Shown: piece by piece, positions 45,956-54,812 of the stretch
How the letters are laid out: every line of letters starts with the position of its first letter
Position numbering within the stretch: position 1 is the first letter of the stretch
From: Nocardia vinacea
Lineage (GTDB): Bacteria; Actinomycetota; Actinomycetes; Mycobacteriales; Mycobacteriaceae
Reading direction: 5' to 3'
Length of the DNA stretch: 64,000 bases
Assembly: GCF_035920345.1 (NCBI RefSeq)
Contig: NZ_CP109149.1
Span: forward strand, 5,828,001-5,892,000
Notes under the pieces: model-generated
Told to the model about the DNA's origin: nothing
The model's input: the letters and a program-made list of their open reading frames with translations, nothing else
Database searches by the model: none
Made by a program: the position numbers and the translations under genes

Positions 45956-46822
45956 ATGACCGAGGCTACCCGGATGGTTCGGCACCGCCGTGGTGTTCCG
46001 GTGTTCGACTATCGGAGCGATCAGGTCACGCCGCCCGTATCGCTGTTGCGATTCGATCGCCTCACCGAACGCGGCCACAGTCCGCACATTCACAACTTTC
46101 CAGCCTTGCTGTACATCCAGTCCGAAGGCGTGGTGTACGTGGTCGCGCCGGGTCAGGTGATCGCGGACGCACCACCGCATAAGTCCGAAGGCTCGGTCGC
46201 GGTGTTCTTCGATCCCGCGGCGCTCGGCGATGCCGGACGCGCGCCCTGGCCCACGTGGCGGGCGCATCCGTTGCTATTTCCTTTCCTGCACCAGCATTCG
46301 GGTGGGGTGCTGGAATTGACCGTCCCGGTGGCACGGAGACCGTTGTGGGACAATGCGATTGCCGCCCTCGAGGCCGAGCTGGCGCAGCGGCAGGAGGGGT
46401 ATCGACAGGCGGCGTCGGCACATCTGACGCTACTGCTCATCGACCTCGCGCGGCTGGCCGCCGATGTGGTGGGCGATCTGCGGCGCAGCGGTGAGCCACT
46501 GCTCGCCGAGGTGTTCGATGTGATCGACCAGCAGCACACCGCACCGCTGTCGCTACGCGATGTGGCGGATGCGGTCGGCATGACACCGGGGCATCTGACC
46601 ACCGTCGTGCGCCGTCGCACCGGGCGCACCGTGCAGGCATGGATCACCGAGCGGCGGATGACCGAGGCGCGCCGCCTATTGGCCGAAACGGATCTGCCGG
46701 TCGGCGAGATCGCCCGGCGGGTCGGGATTCCGGATGCGGGTTACTTCACCCGCTTGTTCCGGCGCAACAACGAGCTTTCACCACGGCAATGGCGCGCCCA
46801 GCCTGCTTCCCGCGCACGCTGA
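45956..46822 (+). CDS. AraC-family transcriptional regulator
   Basis: A 288-residue regulator with an N-terminal cupin-like sensing domain (HSPHIHNFPALLYIQSEGVV carries the cupin His pair) and a C-terminal double helix-turn-helix (LSLRDVADAVGMTPGHLTTV; LPVGEIARRVGIPDAGYFTR, LFRRNNELSPRQWR). ATG 45956 is the first in-frame Met before the domain. Divergent from the methyltransferase gene, which is a likely target. Confidence 0.92.
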   Translation: MTEATRMVRHRRGVPVFDYRSDQVTPPVSLLRFDRLTERGHSPHIHNFPALLYIQSEGVVYVVAPGQVIADAPPHKSEGSVAVFFDPAALGDAGRAPWPTWRAHPLLFPFLHQHSGGVLELTVPVARRPLWDNAIAALEAELAQRQEGYRQAASAHLTLLLIDLARLAADVVGDLRRSGEPLLAEVFDVIDQQHTAPLSLRDVADAVGMTPGHLTTVVRRRTGRTVQAWITERRMTEARRLLAETDLPVGEIARRVGIPDAGYFTRLFRRNNELSPRQWRAQPASRAR

Positions 46823-46832
46823 CGCGAGGCAT

Positions 46833-47011
46833 GCAGTGGGCTGACTCGAGCGCCTGGCCGTGCCGAGGCGGGCACCCGCAACGCGCCGACCCCAGCACCC
46901 GCAGCGGGCTGACGCGGGTGCCCGCCAGAAGATCCCTGGATTTCGTACCCGTCGTCGGCGCCACACTGGGTGCGGAATCCCGAGCGTTCGCAGTGGGCTG
47001 ACTCGAGCGCC
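46833..47011. repeat. Intergenic direct repeats of 22 bases
   Basis: A 22-base sequence (GCAGTGGGCTGACTCGAGCG plus CC) occurs exactly at 46833-46854 and 46990-47011. Related shorter copies (CAGCGGGCTGACGCGGGTGC) lie between, at about 46899-46918. The stretch is GC-rich and between convergent genes. Confidence 0.75.
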
Positions 47012-47100
47012 CGTAGCGGTGCCGACGCGCGCGCCCGCAAGGGCTACCAGGACTTCTACCCGCGGCAGGAGCCCACACGGGATGCCCGCGAGCGGACGGG

Positions 47101-48720
47101 TCAGGTGAGGGCGCGGGCGATGATGTCGGTGGTGTTCACTCCGGTGGGGAGGGTGCCGAAGGCGATGCCCCAGTTGTCGCCGAGGCGGGTGGCGCAGAAG
47201 GCGTCGGCGACTGCGGGGTGGCCGTGGCGGACGAGTTGCGCGCCCTGTAGGACCAGGGCCATGAGTTCGACGACGCGGCGGGCGCGGTATTCGATTTCGT
47301 CGAGGTCGGACAGTTCCTTGCCGAGGCGGGCGATGGCATCGTCGAGGCGGGGGTCGGCGCCGGCGGCGAGGGAGACTTCGTTGAAGAACGCCTCCACGGT
47401 TTCGGGCTGACGGCCCATGGCGCGCAAGGCGTCCAGCGCCGCGACATTGCCGGAGCCTTCCCAGATCGACATGAGCGGGGCCTCGCGGTACAGCCGAGGC
47501 ATACCGGATTCCTCGGCATAACCATTGCCGCCGAAGCATTCCAGAGCCTCGGCCGCATGCGCGGGAGCACGCTTGCAGACCCAATACTTGGTGACCGCCA
47601 AGGCGATTCGGCGCAGCGCGGCCTCGGCGGGATCGGTGCCCGCACGGTCGGTCGCACCGGCCAGGCGCATCATGACCGTGGTGGCGGCGTCGGATTCGAT
47701 CACCAGGTCGGCGAGCACATTGCGCATCGCGGGTTGGTCGATCAGCTTGGCGCCGAACGCTTCTCGGTGTCGCGCATGGTGCGCTGCGTAGACGGCACCG
47801 ACGCGCATGCCGGTGGCGGAGCCGATGACGCAGTCCAGGCGGGTCATATTGACCATTTCGATGATGGTCTTGACGCCGCCCCCTTCCGCGCCGACCAGCC
47901 AGCCGGTGGCGTTCTCGTATTCGATCTCCGAGGACGCGTTCGACTTGTTGCCGAGCTTGTCCTTGAGGCGTTGGATCCGAATGGGATTGCGGGTGTCGTC
48001 CGGGAGCACGCGCGGCAGCAGGAAGCAGGACAGACCGCCGGGCGCCTGGGCCAGGGTGAGGAACATATCCGACATGGGCGCCGAGGTGAACCACTTGTGG
48101 CCGACGATGCGGTAGCTGCCATCGGGCTGCGGTGTGGCGGTGGTGGTGTTGGCGCGAACGTCGGAGCCGCCCTGCTTCTCGGTCATCGACATGCCCGCGA
48201 TGAGACCGGCCTTGGTCGACGGTTCACGCAGGCCGAAATCATAAGTACGGGAACCGAGTAGCGGTTCGAACTTGGCCGCGAGTTCCGGATTGTGGCGCAA
48301 CGCGGGCACGACGGCGTAGGTCATCGAGATCGGACACATATGCCCGGCGTCGGCGACACCCCAGGTGTAGAACTTGGCCGCGCGGGCGGAATGGGTGCCC
48401 GGCCGGTCGTCGAGCCAGGGCGAGCCGTGGAGTCCGTGCGCGACAGCGACTTTCATCAGCTCGTGCCAGTACGGATGGAATTCGACCTCATCGATGCGGT
48501 TGCCGTAGCGGTCGTGCGTATGCAGGACGGGCGGGTATTCGTTGGCGAGGCGGCCCCACTCCTGCGCTTCGAATCCGCCTGCGAGCCTGCCGAGTTCGCG
48601 CACTTCGGGTTCAGCCCAGCCCGCGCCTTCGCGGTGCAGTCCCTCGAGCAGGGCCGGGTTCTGCGCGACATCGAAGGGCACGATATCGGGAACCTGGTTG
48701 AAGACTTCATGCGTCGGCAT
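47101..48720 (-). CDS. AidB-like acyl-CoA dehydrogenase
   Basis: A 539-residue flavoprotein of the AidB/isovaleryl-CoA dehydrogenase-like branch. N-terminal THEVFNQVPDIVPFD is the AidB-type opening; then GMSMTEKQGGSDVRANTTTA (FAD/substrate loop), YRIVGHKWFTSAP and the C-terminal LECFGGNGYAEESGMPRLYR with PLMSIWEGSGNV. E. coli AidB is made in the alkylation response and binds DNA and FAD; the usual substrate is not known. ATG 48720 with GGAG six bases upstream sets the start; it overlaps the TetR gene by 14 bases, so they form one operon. Confidence 0.9.
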   Translation of the reverse strand: MPTHEVFNQVPDIVPFDVAQNPALLEGLHREGAGWAEPEVRELGRLAGGFEAQEWGRLANEYPPVLHTHDRYGNRIDEVEFHPYWHELMKVAVAHGLHGSPWLDDRPGTHSARAAKFYTWGVADAGHMCPISMTYAVVPALRHNPELAAKFEPLLGSRTYDFGLREPSTKAGLIAGMSMTEKQGGSDVRANTTTATPQPDGSYRIVGHKWFTSAPMSDMFLTLAQAPGGLSCFLLPRVLPDDTRNPIRIQRLKDKLGNKSNASSEIEYENATGWLVGAEGGGVKTIIEMVNMTRLDCVIGSATGMRVGAVYAAHHARHREAFGAKLIDQPAMRNVLADLVIESDAATTVMMRLAGATDRAGTDPAEAALRRIALAVTKYWVCKRAPAHAAEALECFGGNGYAEESGMPRLYREAPLMSIWEGSGNVAALDALRAMGRQPETVEAFFNEVSLAAGADPRLDDAIARLGKELSDLDEIEYRARRVVELMALVLQGAQLVRHGHPAVADAFCATRLGDNWGIAFGTLPTGVNTTDIIARALT

Positions 48721-49336
48721 CGGACACTCCTGAGTCGGATTCATCGCGCACACCCAGTGCGCGTAACGCGAAACTGATGAGTTCGGGCACAACGGATTCG
48801 CTGTGCGGGGCATCGGCCAGCGGGCCGACCAAGACCTCGCCGATCGCGCCGACGAGCGCGGCCGCGCTGGTCTTGGCATCCTGCGCGGGCAATTCACCAC
48901 GCGAAACCCCCTCCGCGACAGCAGATTCGAAGGCTTCGGCGAAGGCCCGGCGGAAGCGCAGGCGCTCGGCATCGACCACGGTATCGACGGGTTCGACGAG
49001 CAGGACGTAGGCGAGTTTCGGATTCTTCAGCGCCCGGCCCGCGAAGGTTTCCACCGCCGCGGTCACCCGCTCGACGGCCGTTCCCGAGGCACTTGCAGTA
49101 ACCACTGCGGCCACTTCGTGCGCGACCACCTTCCGGAATACCGCGCTCACCAGGTCGGTCTTACCGCTGAAGTTCTTGTAGACCGTTCCGGTGGCCACGC
49201 CTGCCTCGGCGGCGACGGCCGCCATGGACAGTCCGGCATAGCCCGCGCGGGAGAGCACCTTGGTTGCCGCCTGCACGATCAGGCCCGCCTGGGCGTCGAG
49301 GCGGGCCTGCACAGCAGGAGTTCTCCGGTAGGCCAT
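48707..49336 (-). CDS. TetR-family transcriptional regulator
   Basis: A 209-residue TetR regulator starting MAYRRTPAVQARLDAQ. DNA-binding helix-turn-helix ATKVLSRAGYAGLSMAAVAA, EAGVATGTVYKNFSGKTDLV, then an effector-binding helical domain. Start ATG 49336 matches the family; the open frame upstream would cross the operator at 49339-49365. Co-transcribed with the AidB-like gene and divergent from the crotonase gene at 49391. Confidence 0.93.
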   Translation of the reverse strand: MAYRRTPAVQARLDAQAGLIVQAATKVLSRAGYAGLSMAAVAAEAGVATGTVYKNFSGKTDLVSAVFRKVVAHEVAAVVTASASGTAVERVTAAVETFAGRALKNPKLAYVLLVEPVDTVVDAERLRFRRAFAEAFESAVAEGVSRGELPAQDAKTSAAALVGAIGEVLVGPLADAPHSESVVPELISFALRALGVRDESDSGVSDADA

Positions 49337-49338
49337 AC

Positions 49339-49365
49339 AAGAAGTGAACCACAAATTCATTTCTT
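49339..49365. promoter_or_regulatory. Inverted repeat, likely TetR operator
   Basis: AAGAAGTGAA (49339-49348) and TTCATTTCTT (49356-49365) match in inverted orientation at 9 of 10 bases, 7 bases apart, directly at the TetR start codon and 26 bases before the crotonase start. Occupancy would block both divergent genes. Confidence 0.8.
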
Positions 49366-49390
49366 CACACAAGGGTACTTCTGACGGCGT

Positions 49391-50164
49391 ATGGTCGTGC
49401 TCGTGACTGTGCGAATCGAACGCAACGGGCCCGTGACCACCGTGATCCTGCACCGCCCCGAGGCGCGCAATGCCGTCGACGGTCCGACCGCCGCGGCCCT
49501 GGTCGACGCATTCCGCGAATTCGATGCCGATCCGGATGCGGCGGTCGCCGTGCTGTGGGGTGATGGCGGCACCTTCTGCGCTGGCGCGGACCTGAAGGCG
49601 CTCGGCACCGAGCGCTCCAATCGGGTCACCGAGGACGGTGACGGTCCGATGGGACCGACCCGAATGCGGCTGTCCAAACCGGTGATCGCCGCGGTCTCCG
49701 GATACGCGGTGGCGGGCGGGCTCGAGCTTGCCCTGTGGTGCGATATGCGAGTTGCCGAGCAGGACAGCACCTTTGGCGTGTTCTGTCGCCGCTGGGGTGT
49801 ACCGCTCATCGATGGCGGCACGATTCGGTTACCGCGCATTGTCGGCACCGGGCGCGCGATGGATATGGTGCTCACCGGTCGCGCCGTCGCCGCCACGGAG
49901 GCATTGCAGATCGGGCTGATCAATCGAGTGGTGCCGAATGGCGAATCCCGCAGCGCCGCCGAACAACTCGCCGCCGAAATGGCCGCACTGCCGCAGACCT
50001 GCCTGCGCTCGGACCGCATGTCGCTACTGGAGCAGGACGGTATGGACGAGGAGACGGCGCTGCTCAATGAATACCGACACGGCCTGAAGGCCCTGGCCGA
50101 CGGAGCCCTGGACGGCGCGCAACGGTTCGCCGCCGGTGCGGGCCGTCACGGTTCGCGTACCTGA
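49391..50164 (+). CDS. Enoyl-CoA hydratase/isomerase (crotonase) family
   Basis: A 257-residue crotonase. Start region VRIERNGPVTTVILHRPEAR, first oxyanion-hole motif GGTFCAGADLKAL and second SGYAVAGGLELALWCDM are complete. The catalytic Glu of hydratases is not clear in the later motif (VFCRRWGVPLIDGGTIRL), so the reaction may not be classical enoyl-CoA hydration. GTG 49403 is an alternative start. It is two bases upstream of the acyltransferase-like gene and under probable TetR control. Confidence 0.88.
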   Translation: MVVLVTVRIERNGPVTTVILHRPEARNAVDGPTAAALVDAFREFDADPDAAVAVLWGDGGTFCAGADLKALGTERSNRVTEDGDGPMGPTRMRLSKPVIAAVSGYAVAGGLELALWCDMRVAEQDSTFGVFCRRWGVPLIDGGTIRLPRIVGTGRAMDMVLTGRAVAATEALQIGLINRVVPNGESRSAAEQLAAEMAALPQTCLRSDRMSLLEQDGMDEETALLNEYRHGLKALADGALDGAQRFAAGAGRHGSRT

Positions 50165-50166
50165 CA

Positions 50167-51960
50167 ATGGCTGCCGCCCAACGGTTGAGCGTTGTCGACG
50201 AGATCTTCCTGCGCACGCATCGAGGGCTCGGCACCCCGATCGCGCTCCAGGGTTTGTGGCGCACGGCCGACCGCGTCGATCCGGAGCTACTGTGGCAGGT
50301 GCACGCGGCACTGCGGGTCGGACCGTTGGGGCGCAGAGTGATTCGGCCTTCGGTCCCCGGTGCGCGTCGCAGTTGGCGGGCGAACACTCGGGCGTATCCG
50401 CTCGAGTTCACCGACGGCACTATCGCTACCGGGGACCTGCTCGAGTGGGCCGATGAGCAGGGCGCGAACCTCGATCCCGAGTACGGTCCGGGTTGGCGAT
50501 TGTCGACCGCCGCCTTGGATAACGGTGGATCGATTGTGTCGCTGACCTGTTCACATGCGCTCGCCGACGGAAGAGCGCTGGTGCTCGCGGTCGATGATGC
50601 GCTGGGCGGCCCGAGCCTGACCACGTCGTCGATGCGGGCAATGCTTTCCCCGGATACCGGGTCGGGTATGAGGTCGGCACCGTCGACGATCGGTGCGATC
50701 AGCACGCCATCAACTAAATCTACTGCGCCAGAGGCAAATTACTCGGACGACATACGAATGGTTGGAGCCGCGCCCGGCGGATCGAGCACGAGCGAGCCGA
50801 TGACGACCACCGCTGCCGAGGCGACATCCGCTGCGTCAGAAACAAATCGCTCCGGCGGAAACGACCAGGTGACATCCGCTGCGCCGCAAACAAACCGCTC
50901 CACCGAGAACGACCGGTCGACCGGCAGCGCGCACCACACGTCCGGATCTGCATCAGCGATCGGCAACGCACCGCTGGATACCCATCGGCTCGCCGACGAG
51001 TTGGCTTATCCGAAGCTGCCGGGCCGATCTGATGCGGGCGGCTCAATAACGATGCCGAGATCTTCGTCGACATCCATTACGTGGGAAGCAGACCGGTCCG
51101 ACATGCGATTGAATGCCTCGCTGGGCCGGGAAACCCGAGCTCCGGCATCGGAATGGTCCGATGCTCGGCGGCAGTGGTCGATCGTTGTGCGCGGCACGTT
51201 TCGCGCGCTTCGTCGCGGAATCCCCGAACGTCCCGCCCAGACGGCATCTACTCGCGAACACGGGTCGTCGACCCGTGAACGCGGGTCGGTCGCTGGACGC
51301 GTAGGGGTCGAGAACGTGCCGACCCTCAGCGTCGTACTGCAGTGTCCCGCAGCGGACTGGGAGTCGGCGGCTGCGGCGCAGGGTGGCACCGCCAACAGCT
51401 TGTTCATCTCCCTAATTGCGAAGATGTTGTGGGCCAGTGGATTTCCCGGTGAGACGATCGATGCCAGCCTTCCGGTCGACACCCGCGACGAGCCGCGCGT
51501 CGACAATGACCTCGCGATGACCGAGATCACCATCGAGCGCAGCGATACTCCGGCCACCATTCGCGAGAAGGCCCGAATCGCCTACGAGCGGCGCATGTCC
51601 AGCCCCGGCGGGATGCCGGAGGAACTGCTGCAGGTCATTCCGGATCGCTGGGCCTATGCCCTGTCCAAGGGCGCTGGTGAACGAGACATCCTGTGCTCCA
51701 ACATCGGAACGCTCCCCGACTCCCTGCGCACCCTGGGCCCACACCGCTGCATCGGCGTCGCCGCCCGCGCCATCCATCCCGGCCTCACCACGGACCGTCT
51801 CCCCCGCACCCGGCTATCCGGCTATCTCTGCCGCATCGCGGACACCTACACGCTCGCGGTCGTCAGCCTCGACCCCGCCCACATCGACACCCCCGAAACC
51901 CTTCGCGCCTTGGCTCACGAAACCGCAACCGCCGTCGACCTCCCGATCACACTCTGGTGA
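50167..51960 (+). CDS. Condensation/WS-DGAT-fold acyltransferase-like protein with disordered insert
   Basis: A 597-residue protein. Residues 1-150 resemble the N-terminal half of a condensation or WS/DGAT acyltransferase: LSVVDEIFLRTHRGLGTPI, and the active-site motif appears as S129-H130-A-L-A-D134-G135 (HHxxxDG with the first His replaced by Ser). Residues about 155-385 are Ser/Thr/Ala-rich, low-complexity, with a 16-residue tandem repeat. The C-terminal half (about 395-597) has NSLFISLIAKMLWASGF, IDASLPVDTRD and DILCSNIGTLPDSL, matching the second half of the fold. CoA-dependent lipid acyl transfer is likely but not certain. Directly follows the crotonase gene. Confidence 0.75.
   Translation: MAAAQRLSVVDEIFLRTHRGLGTPIALQGLWRTADRVDPELLWQVHAALRVGPLGRRVIRPSVPGARRSWRANTRAYPLEFTDGTIATGDLLEWADEQGANLDPEYGPGWRLSTAALDNGGSIVSLTCSHALADGRALVLAVDDALGGPSLTTSSMRAMLSPDTGSGMRSAPSTIGAISTPSTKSTAPEANYSDDIRMVGAAPGGSSTSEPMTTTAAEATSAASETNRSGGNDQVTSAAPQTNRSTENDRSTGSAHHTSGSASAIGNAPLDTHRLADELAYPKLPGRSDAGGSITMPRSSSTSITWEADRSDMRLNASLGRETRAPASEWSDARRQWSIVVRGTFRALRRGIPERPAQTASTREHGSSTRERGSVAGRVGVENVPTLSVVLQCPAADWESAAAAQGGTANSLFISLIAKMLWASGFPGETIDASLPVDTRDEPRVDNDLAMTEITIERSDTPATIREKARIAYERRMSSPGGMPEELLQVIPDRWAYALSKGAGERDILCSNIGTLPDSLRTLGPHRCIGVAARAIHPGLTTDRLPRTRLSGYLCRIADTYTLAVVSLDPAHIDTPETLRALAHETATAVDLPITLW
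50824..50919 (+). repeat. 48-base tandem repeat inside the acyltransferase-like gene
   Basis: Two imperfect copies (50824-50871 and 50872-50919) encode TSAASETNRSGGNDQV and TSAAPQTNRSTENDRS. They lie in the disordered insert. Confidence 0.8.
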
Positions 51961-52361
51961 CCGCCGGCCCTCGGCTCGGCGCACACCGCCACCTGAATGC
52001 CGATGCGCCTGGGCGGGCATTCCAGGAGGCGCTGCGCGAGGTCGAGCCACGCGCCCTCCACGAGGGCGCCTTCGACTTCCATTACCGCCACCGCAAAGAC
52101 ATCGTGCTCATGCTCGCCGAGCTGACTACCCTCGCCGACCTGGGCCTGATCGACCTCGTATTGGCCTGGCGCGGGCGGCTGGTGAAGCTGCCGCGCGGCC
52201 CTGAACCCACACTGGAGCAGTCCACCCGGGCCGTGATCGCCTTCGGCGGCCTCCAGGACTGCACGATCCAGTTCGCCGACGTGCCAAAGGACGAGCTCCG
52301 CCGGGCGGCCGTGGACGGCGCCTGCGCGGCCCTGGGCATGGAGCCGCGCCCCGAAGCCTGA
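51957..52361 (+). CDS. Hypothetical protein
   Basis: A 134-residue frame starting at a GTG that overlaps the preceding stop (GTGA). It contains a plausible helical stretch (IVLMLAELTTLADLGLIDLV, LAWRGRLVKLPRGPEPTLEQ) and ordinary actinobacterial codon use, but I recognise no family. The overlap suggests a coupled third gene of the crotonase-acyltransferase operon. Confidence 0.5.
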   Translation: MTAGPRLGAHRHLNADAPGRAFQEALREVEPRALHEGAFDFHYRHRKDIVLMLAELTTLADLGLIDLVLAWRGRLVKLPRGPEPTLEQSTRAVIAFGGLQDCTIQFADVPKDELRRAAVDGACAALGMEPRPEA

Positions 52362-52577
52362 CGAGGCCCCGGCGGACGGCCACCCTCACAACAGTCGCCC
52401 AACCCGGCCGCATACCCAGTTACTACCCCGCAAAAGCGGCTGGTGCGAGGTCGGCACCGGGCATGGGAAACCAGGCATGAGTCATGCCTCGAGGGTGATC
52501 CACGTCACTGGACAATGCTGTCAGGAATTCGGGGGCTGTCTCGTTCAGGAAGCACGCGAACCAGACAGGAGCGAATC

Positions 52578-53768
52578 ATGAAGCACCGCATCGTCGTCCT
52601 CGGGGCCGGATACGCCGGAGCCTTCTCCGCCGGATACCTGGCGCGCCAACTTCACTGCGACGACTTCGAGATCACCGTCGTCAACGCCGAACCCGATTTC
52701 GTCGAGCGGCTGCGCCTGCATCAGCTCGCGGCCGGGCGGCATCTGCGCCACCGGCCGCTGGCGGAGGTGTTCGCGGGCACCGGCATCCGGTTACGACTGG
52801 CGCGGGTGACAAGCGTCGACGCCGAGCACCGGACTGTCACAGTCACCGACGGCGAGGGCATCGACCGGCTCGAATACGACACCCTGCTCTACGCGCTCGG
52901 CAGCACCGCCGCCGACCACGGCGTTCCGGGCGTCGACGAGCACGCTTTCCACGTGGCCGCGCGGCCGTCCGCGTTGCGCCTGCGCACACGCCTGGACGAG
53001 CTGGGCGAGGACGGGAAGGTGCTGGTAGTCGGCGGCAATCTGACCGCGATCGAGGCCGCCACCGAGCTCGCCGAATCCCGTCCAGGACTTCGGGTCAGCC
53101 TCGCCACCAGCGGCGAACTGGGCGGCTGGCTGGGCACGAAGGCTCGCCGTCACCTGTTGCGTGCCTTCGACCGGTTCGGTATCACGATCCATGAGCACAC
53201 CACCATCGAGCGCGTCGAGGCGGCGGCGGCGGTCGCCGCCGACGGCACCGCTTTCGCCTCCGACGCGACCGTGTGGGCTGCCGGCTTCGCCGTCCACCCG
53301 ATTGCCGCCGCCAGCGGCCTCGAGGTGGTAGCCAACGGCCAGATCACGGTCGACCGTCAGATGCGGTCGGTCTCGCACCCGGATGTCTACGTTGCCGGTG
53401 ACAGCGCCTTCGTCATCGGCGAGAACGGTCGGCCGTTGCCGATGTCGTGTGCTTCCGCGGGATTCACCGGCATGCAGGCGACGGCCGCGATCATCGGGGA
53501 CCTGACCGGGCGCAAGATCAAGGCGACCACGCTGACATATTTCGGCAACCACATCAGCCTCGGCCGCAAGGACGGGCTCTTCCAGCTGGTCGACGGTGAC
53601 GCGCAATCGAAGCCCGGGGCCCTGGTGGGCCGGTCGGCGGCCCGAGTCAAGTCGGCGATCGTGGCAACCAGCGGCTGGGCCATCAGCCGCCCGACCTTCG
53701 GAAAGCCGAGTCACAAGTACCGCTTGGCCACCACCCGAGAGCACTCGCCGGAACTGGTCGCTGGATAG
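52578..53768 (+). CDS. FAD-dependent pyridine nucleotide oxidoreductase (NDH-2-like)
   Basis: A 396-residue flavoprotein: N-terminal FAD motif IVVLGAGYAGAFSAGYLARQ, central NAD motif VLVVGGNLTAIEAATELAES, and C-terminal FAD site VAGDSAFVIGENGRPLPM. This order fits type II NADH dehydrogenase and AIF-like enzymes. ATG 52578 follows AGGAG by six bases. No membrane helix is seen, so a quinone role is uncertain. It lies ten bases upstream of the ECF sigma factor gene; ECF genes of this kind are often paired with an oxidoreductase. Confidence 0.88.
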   Translation: MKHRIVVLGAGYAGAFSAGYLARQLHCDDFEITVVNAEPDFVERLRLHQLAAGRHLRHRPLAEVFAGTGIRLRLARVTSVDAEHRTVTVTDGEGIDRLEYDTLLYALGSTAADHGVPGVDEHAFHVAARPSALRLRTRLDELGEDGKVLVVGGNLTAIEAATELAESRPGLRVSLATSGELGGWLGTKARRHLLRAFDRFGITIHEHTTIERVEAAAAVAADGTAFASDATVWAAGFAVHPIAAASGLEVVANGQITVDRQMRSVSHPDVYVAGDSAFVIGENGRPLPMSCASAGFTGMQATAAIIGDLTGRKIKATTLTYFGNHISLGRKDGLFQLVDGDAQSKPGALVGRSAARVKSAIVATSGWAISRPTFGKPSHKYRLATTREHSPELVAG

Positions 53769-53778
53769 AGTCGCGCTC

Positions 53779-54720
53779 ATGGACACTGCCACCGTGGCGC
53801 GTTTCGAGGCCAGCCGGAATCGGCTGGCCTCGCTCGCCTACCGTCTGCTCGGCTCGGCCGCCGACGCCGAGGACACGGTGCAGGACGCGTTCCTGCGGTG
53901 GCAGGCCGCCGACCGGGAGTACGTCGAGGTGCCCGAGGCGTGGCTGACCAAGATCGTCACCAACCTGGCGCTCGACCGGCTCCGTTCGGCGAAGGTGCGC
54001 CGCGAACGCGCGGTCGGCGCCTGGATGCCCGAACCGCTCCTCGACGGCGACCCGATGCTCGGCCCGGCCGACACCGTCGAGCAGCGCGAATCGGTGACCC
54101 TGGCGGTGCTGACCCTCATGGAGCGTCTGTCGCCGGTCGAACGGGCCGCTTACGTGCTGCGCGAGGCCTTTGCGTACAGCCACACCGAGATAGCCGAGAT
54201 TCTCGACATCACCGAGTCCGGGAGTCAGCAACACATCCACCGAGCGCGGCGTCGAATCGCCGCCGCCGGCAACGGCACCGACATCGACCGTGCCTCCGCA
54301 CGTCGAATCGTCGAGGCGTTCGTCGATGCCGCCTCCTCGGGCCGGACCGAACGGCTGGTGGCGCTGCTGACCGACGACGCGACCGGCATCTCCGACGGCG
54401 CCGGGCTGGGGCTGGCCGAGAAGCTGATCCGGTACGCGACCCCGGAGCGGATCGCCGGCGCCGTGCGGGCCGGCTTCAAACCGTCTCCGGCCAAGCGGAG
54501 ACTCGCCGGTGGCTCGCCCTCGATCCATGCCGTCGTGGTCAACGGCTGCCCGGCCATGCTCGCCACGCTCGACGACCGGGTCCTGGGCGTCGTGATCCTG
54601 GAGATCCGTGACGACAAGATCGCAGGCGTGCGCGGCATCGCCTCCCCGGACCGACTCGGTCGCCTCACCGAGGAATGGCAGCGGCGGGAGCATGACGCCC
54701 CGCTGATCGAATCGTGGTAA
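53779..54720 (+). CDS. ECF sigma factor with SnoaL-like C-terminal domain (SigJ/ECF41 type)
   Basis: A 313-residue sigma factor. Region 2 is near 10-75 (ASRNRLASLAYRLLGSAADA, EDTVQDAFLRW) and region 4 at about 110-165 (LSPVERAAYVLREAFAYSHT, SGSQQHIHRARRRIA). A SnoaL/NTF2-like domain follows (about 175-300), which in ECF41-type factors regulates the sigma core in place of an anti-sigma factor. No anti-sigma gene is seen nearby, consistent with that. Partner gene: the upstream flavoprotein, with which it shares an operon. Confidence 0.92.
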   Translation: MDTATVARFEASRNRLASLAYRLLGSAADAEDTVQDAFLRWQAADREYVEVPEAWLTKIVTNLALDRLRSAKVRRERAVGAWMPEPLLDGDPMLGPADTVEQRESVTLAVLTLMERLSPVERAAYVLREAFAYSHTEIAEILDITESGSQQHIHRARRRIAAAGNGTDIDRASARRIVEAFVDAASSGRTERLVALLTDDATGISDGAGLGLAEKLIRYATPERIAGAVRAGFKPSPAKRRLAGGSPSIHAVVVNGCPAMLATLDDRVLGVVILEIRDDKIAGVRGIASPDRLGRLTEEWQRREHDAPLIESW

Positions 54721-54812
54721 CCGGTTGAGCCATATGCCGAGTACGTGAGTCGGCATACCGAATCGACTGAGTTCGTGCCAACTTCACTGAGCCAGGACAG
54801 GGCAGGTTTGGG

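Noticed and set aside
48721..48972. 84-codon N-terminal extension of the AidB-like dehydrogenase
   Set aside because: It lies within the TetR gene in another frame; the ATG with GGAG at 48720 fits the family start.
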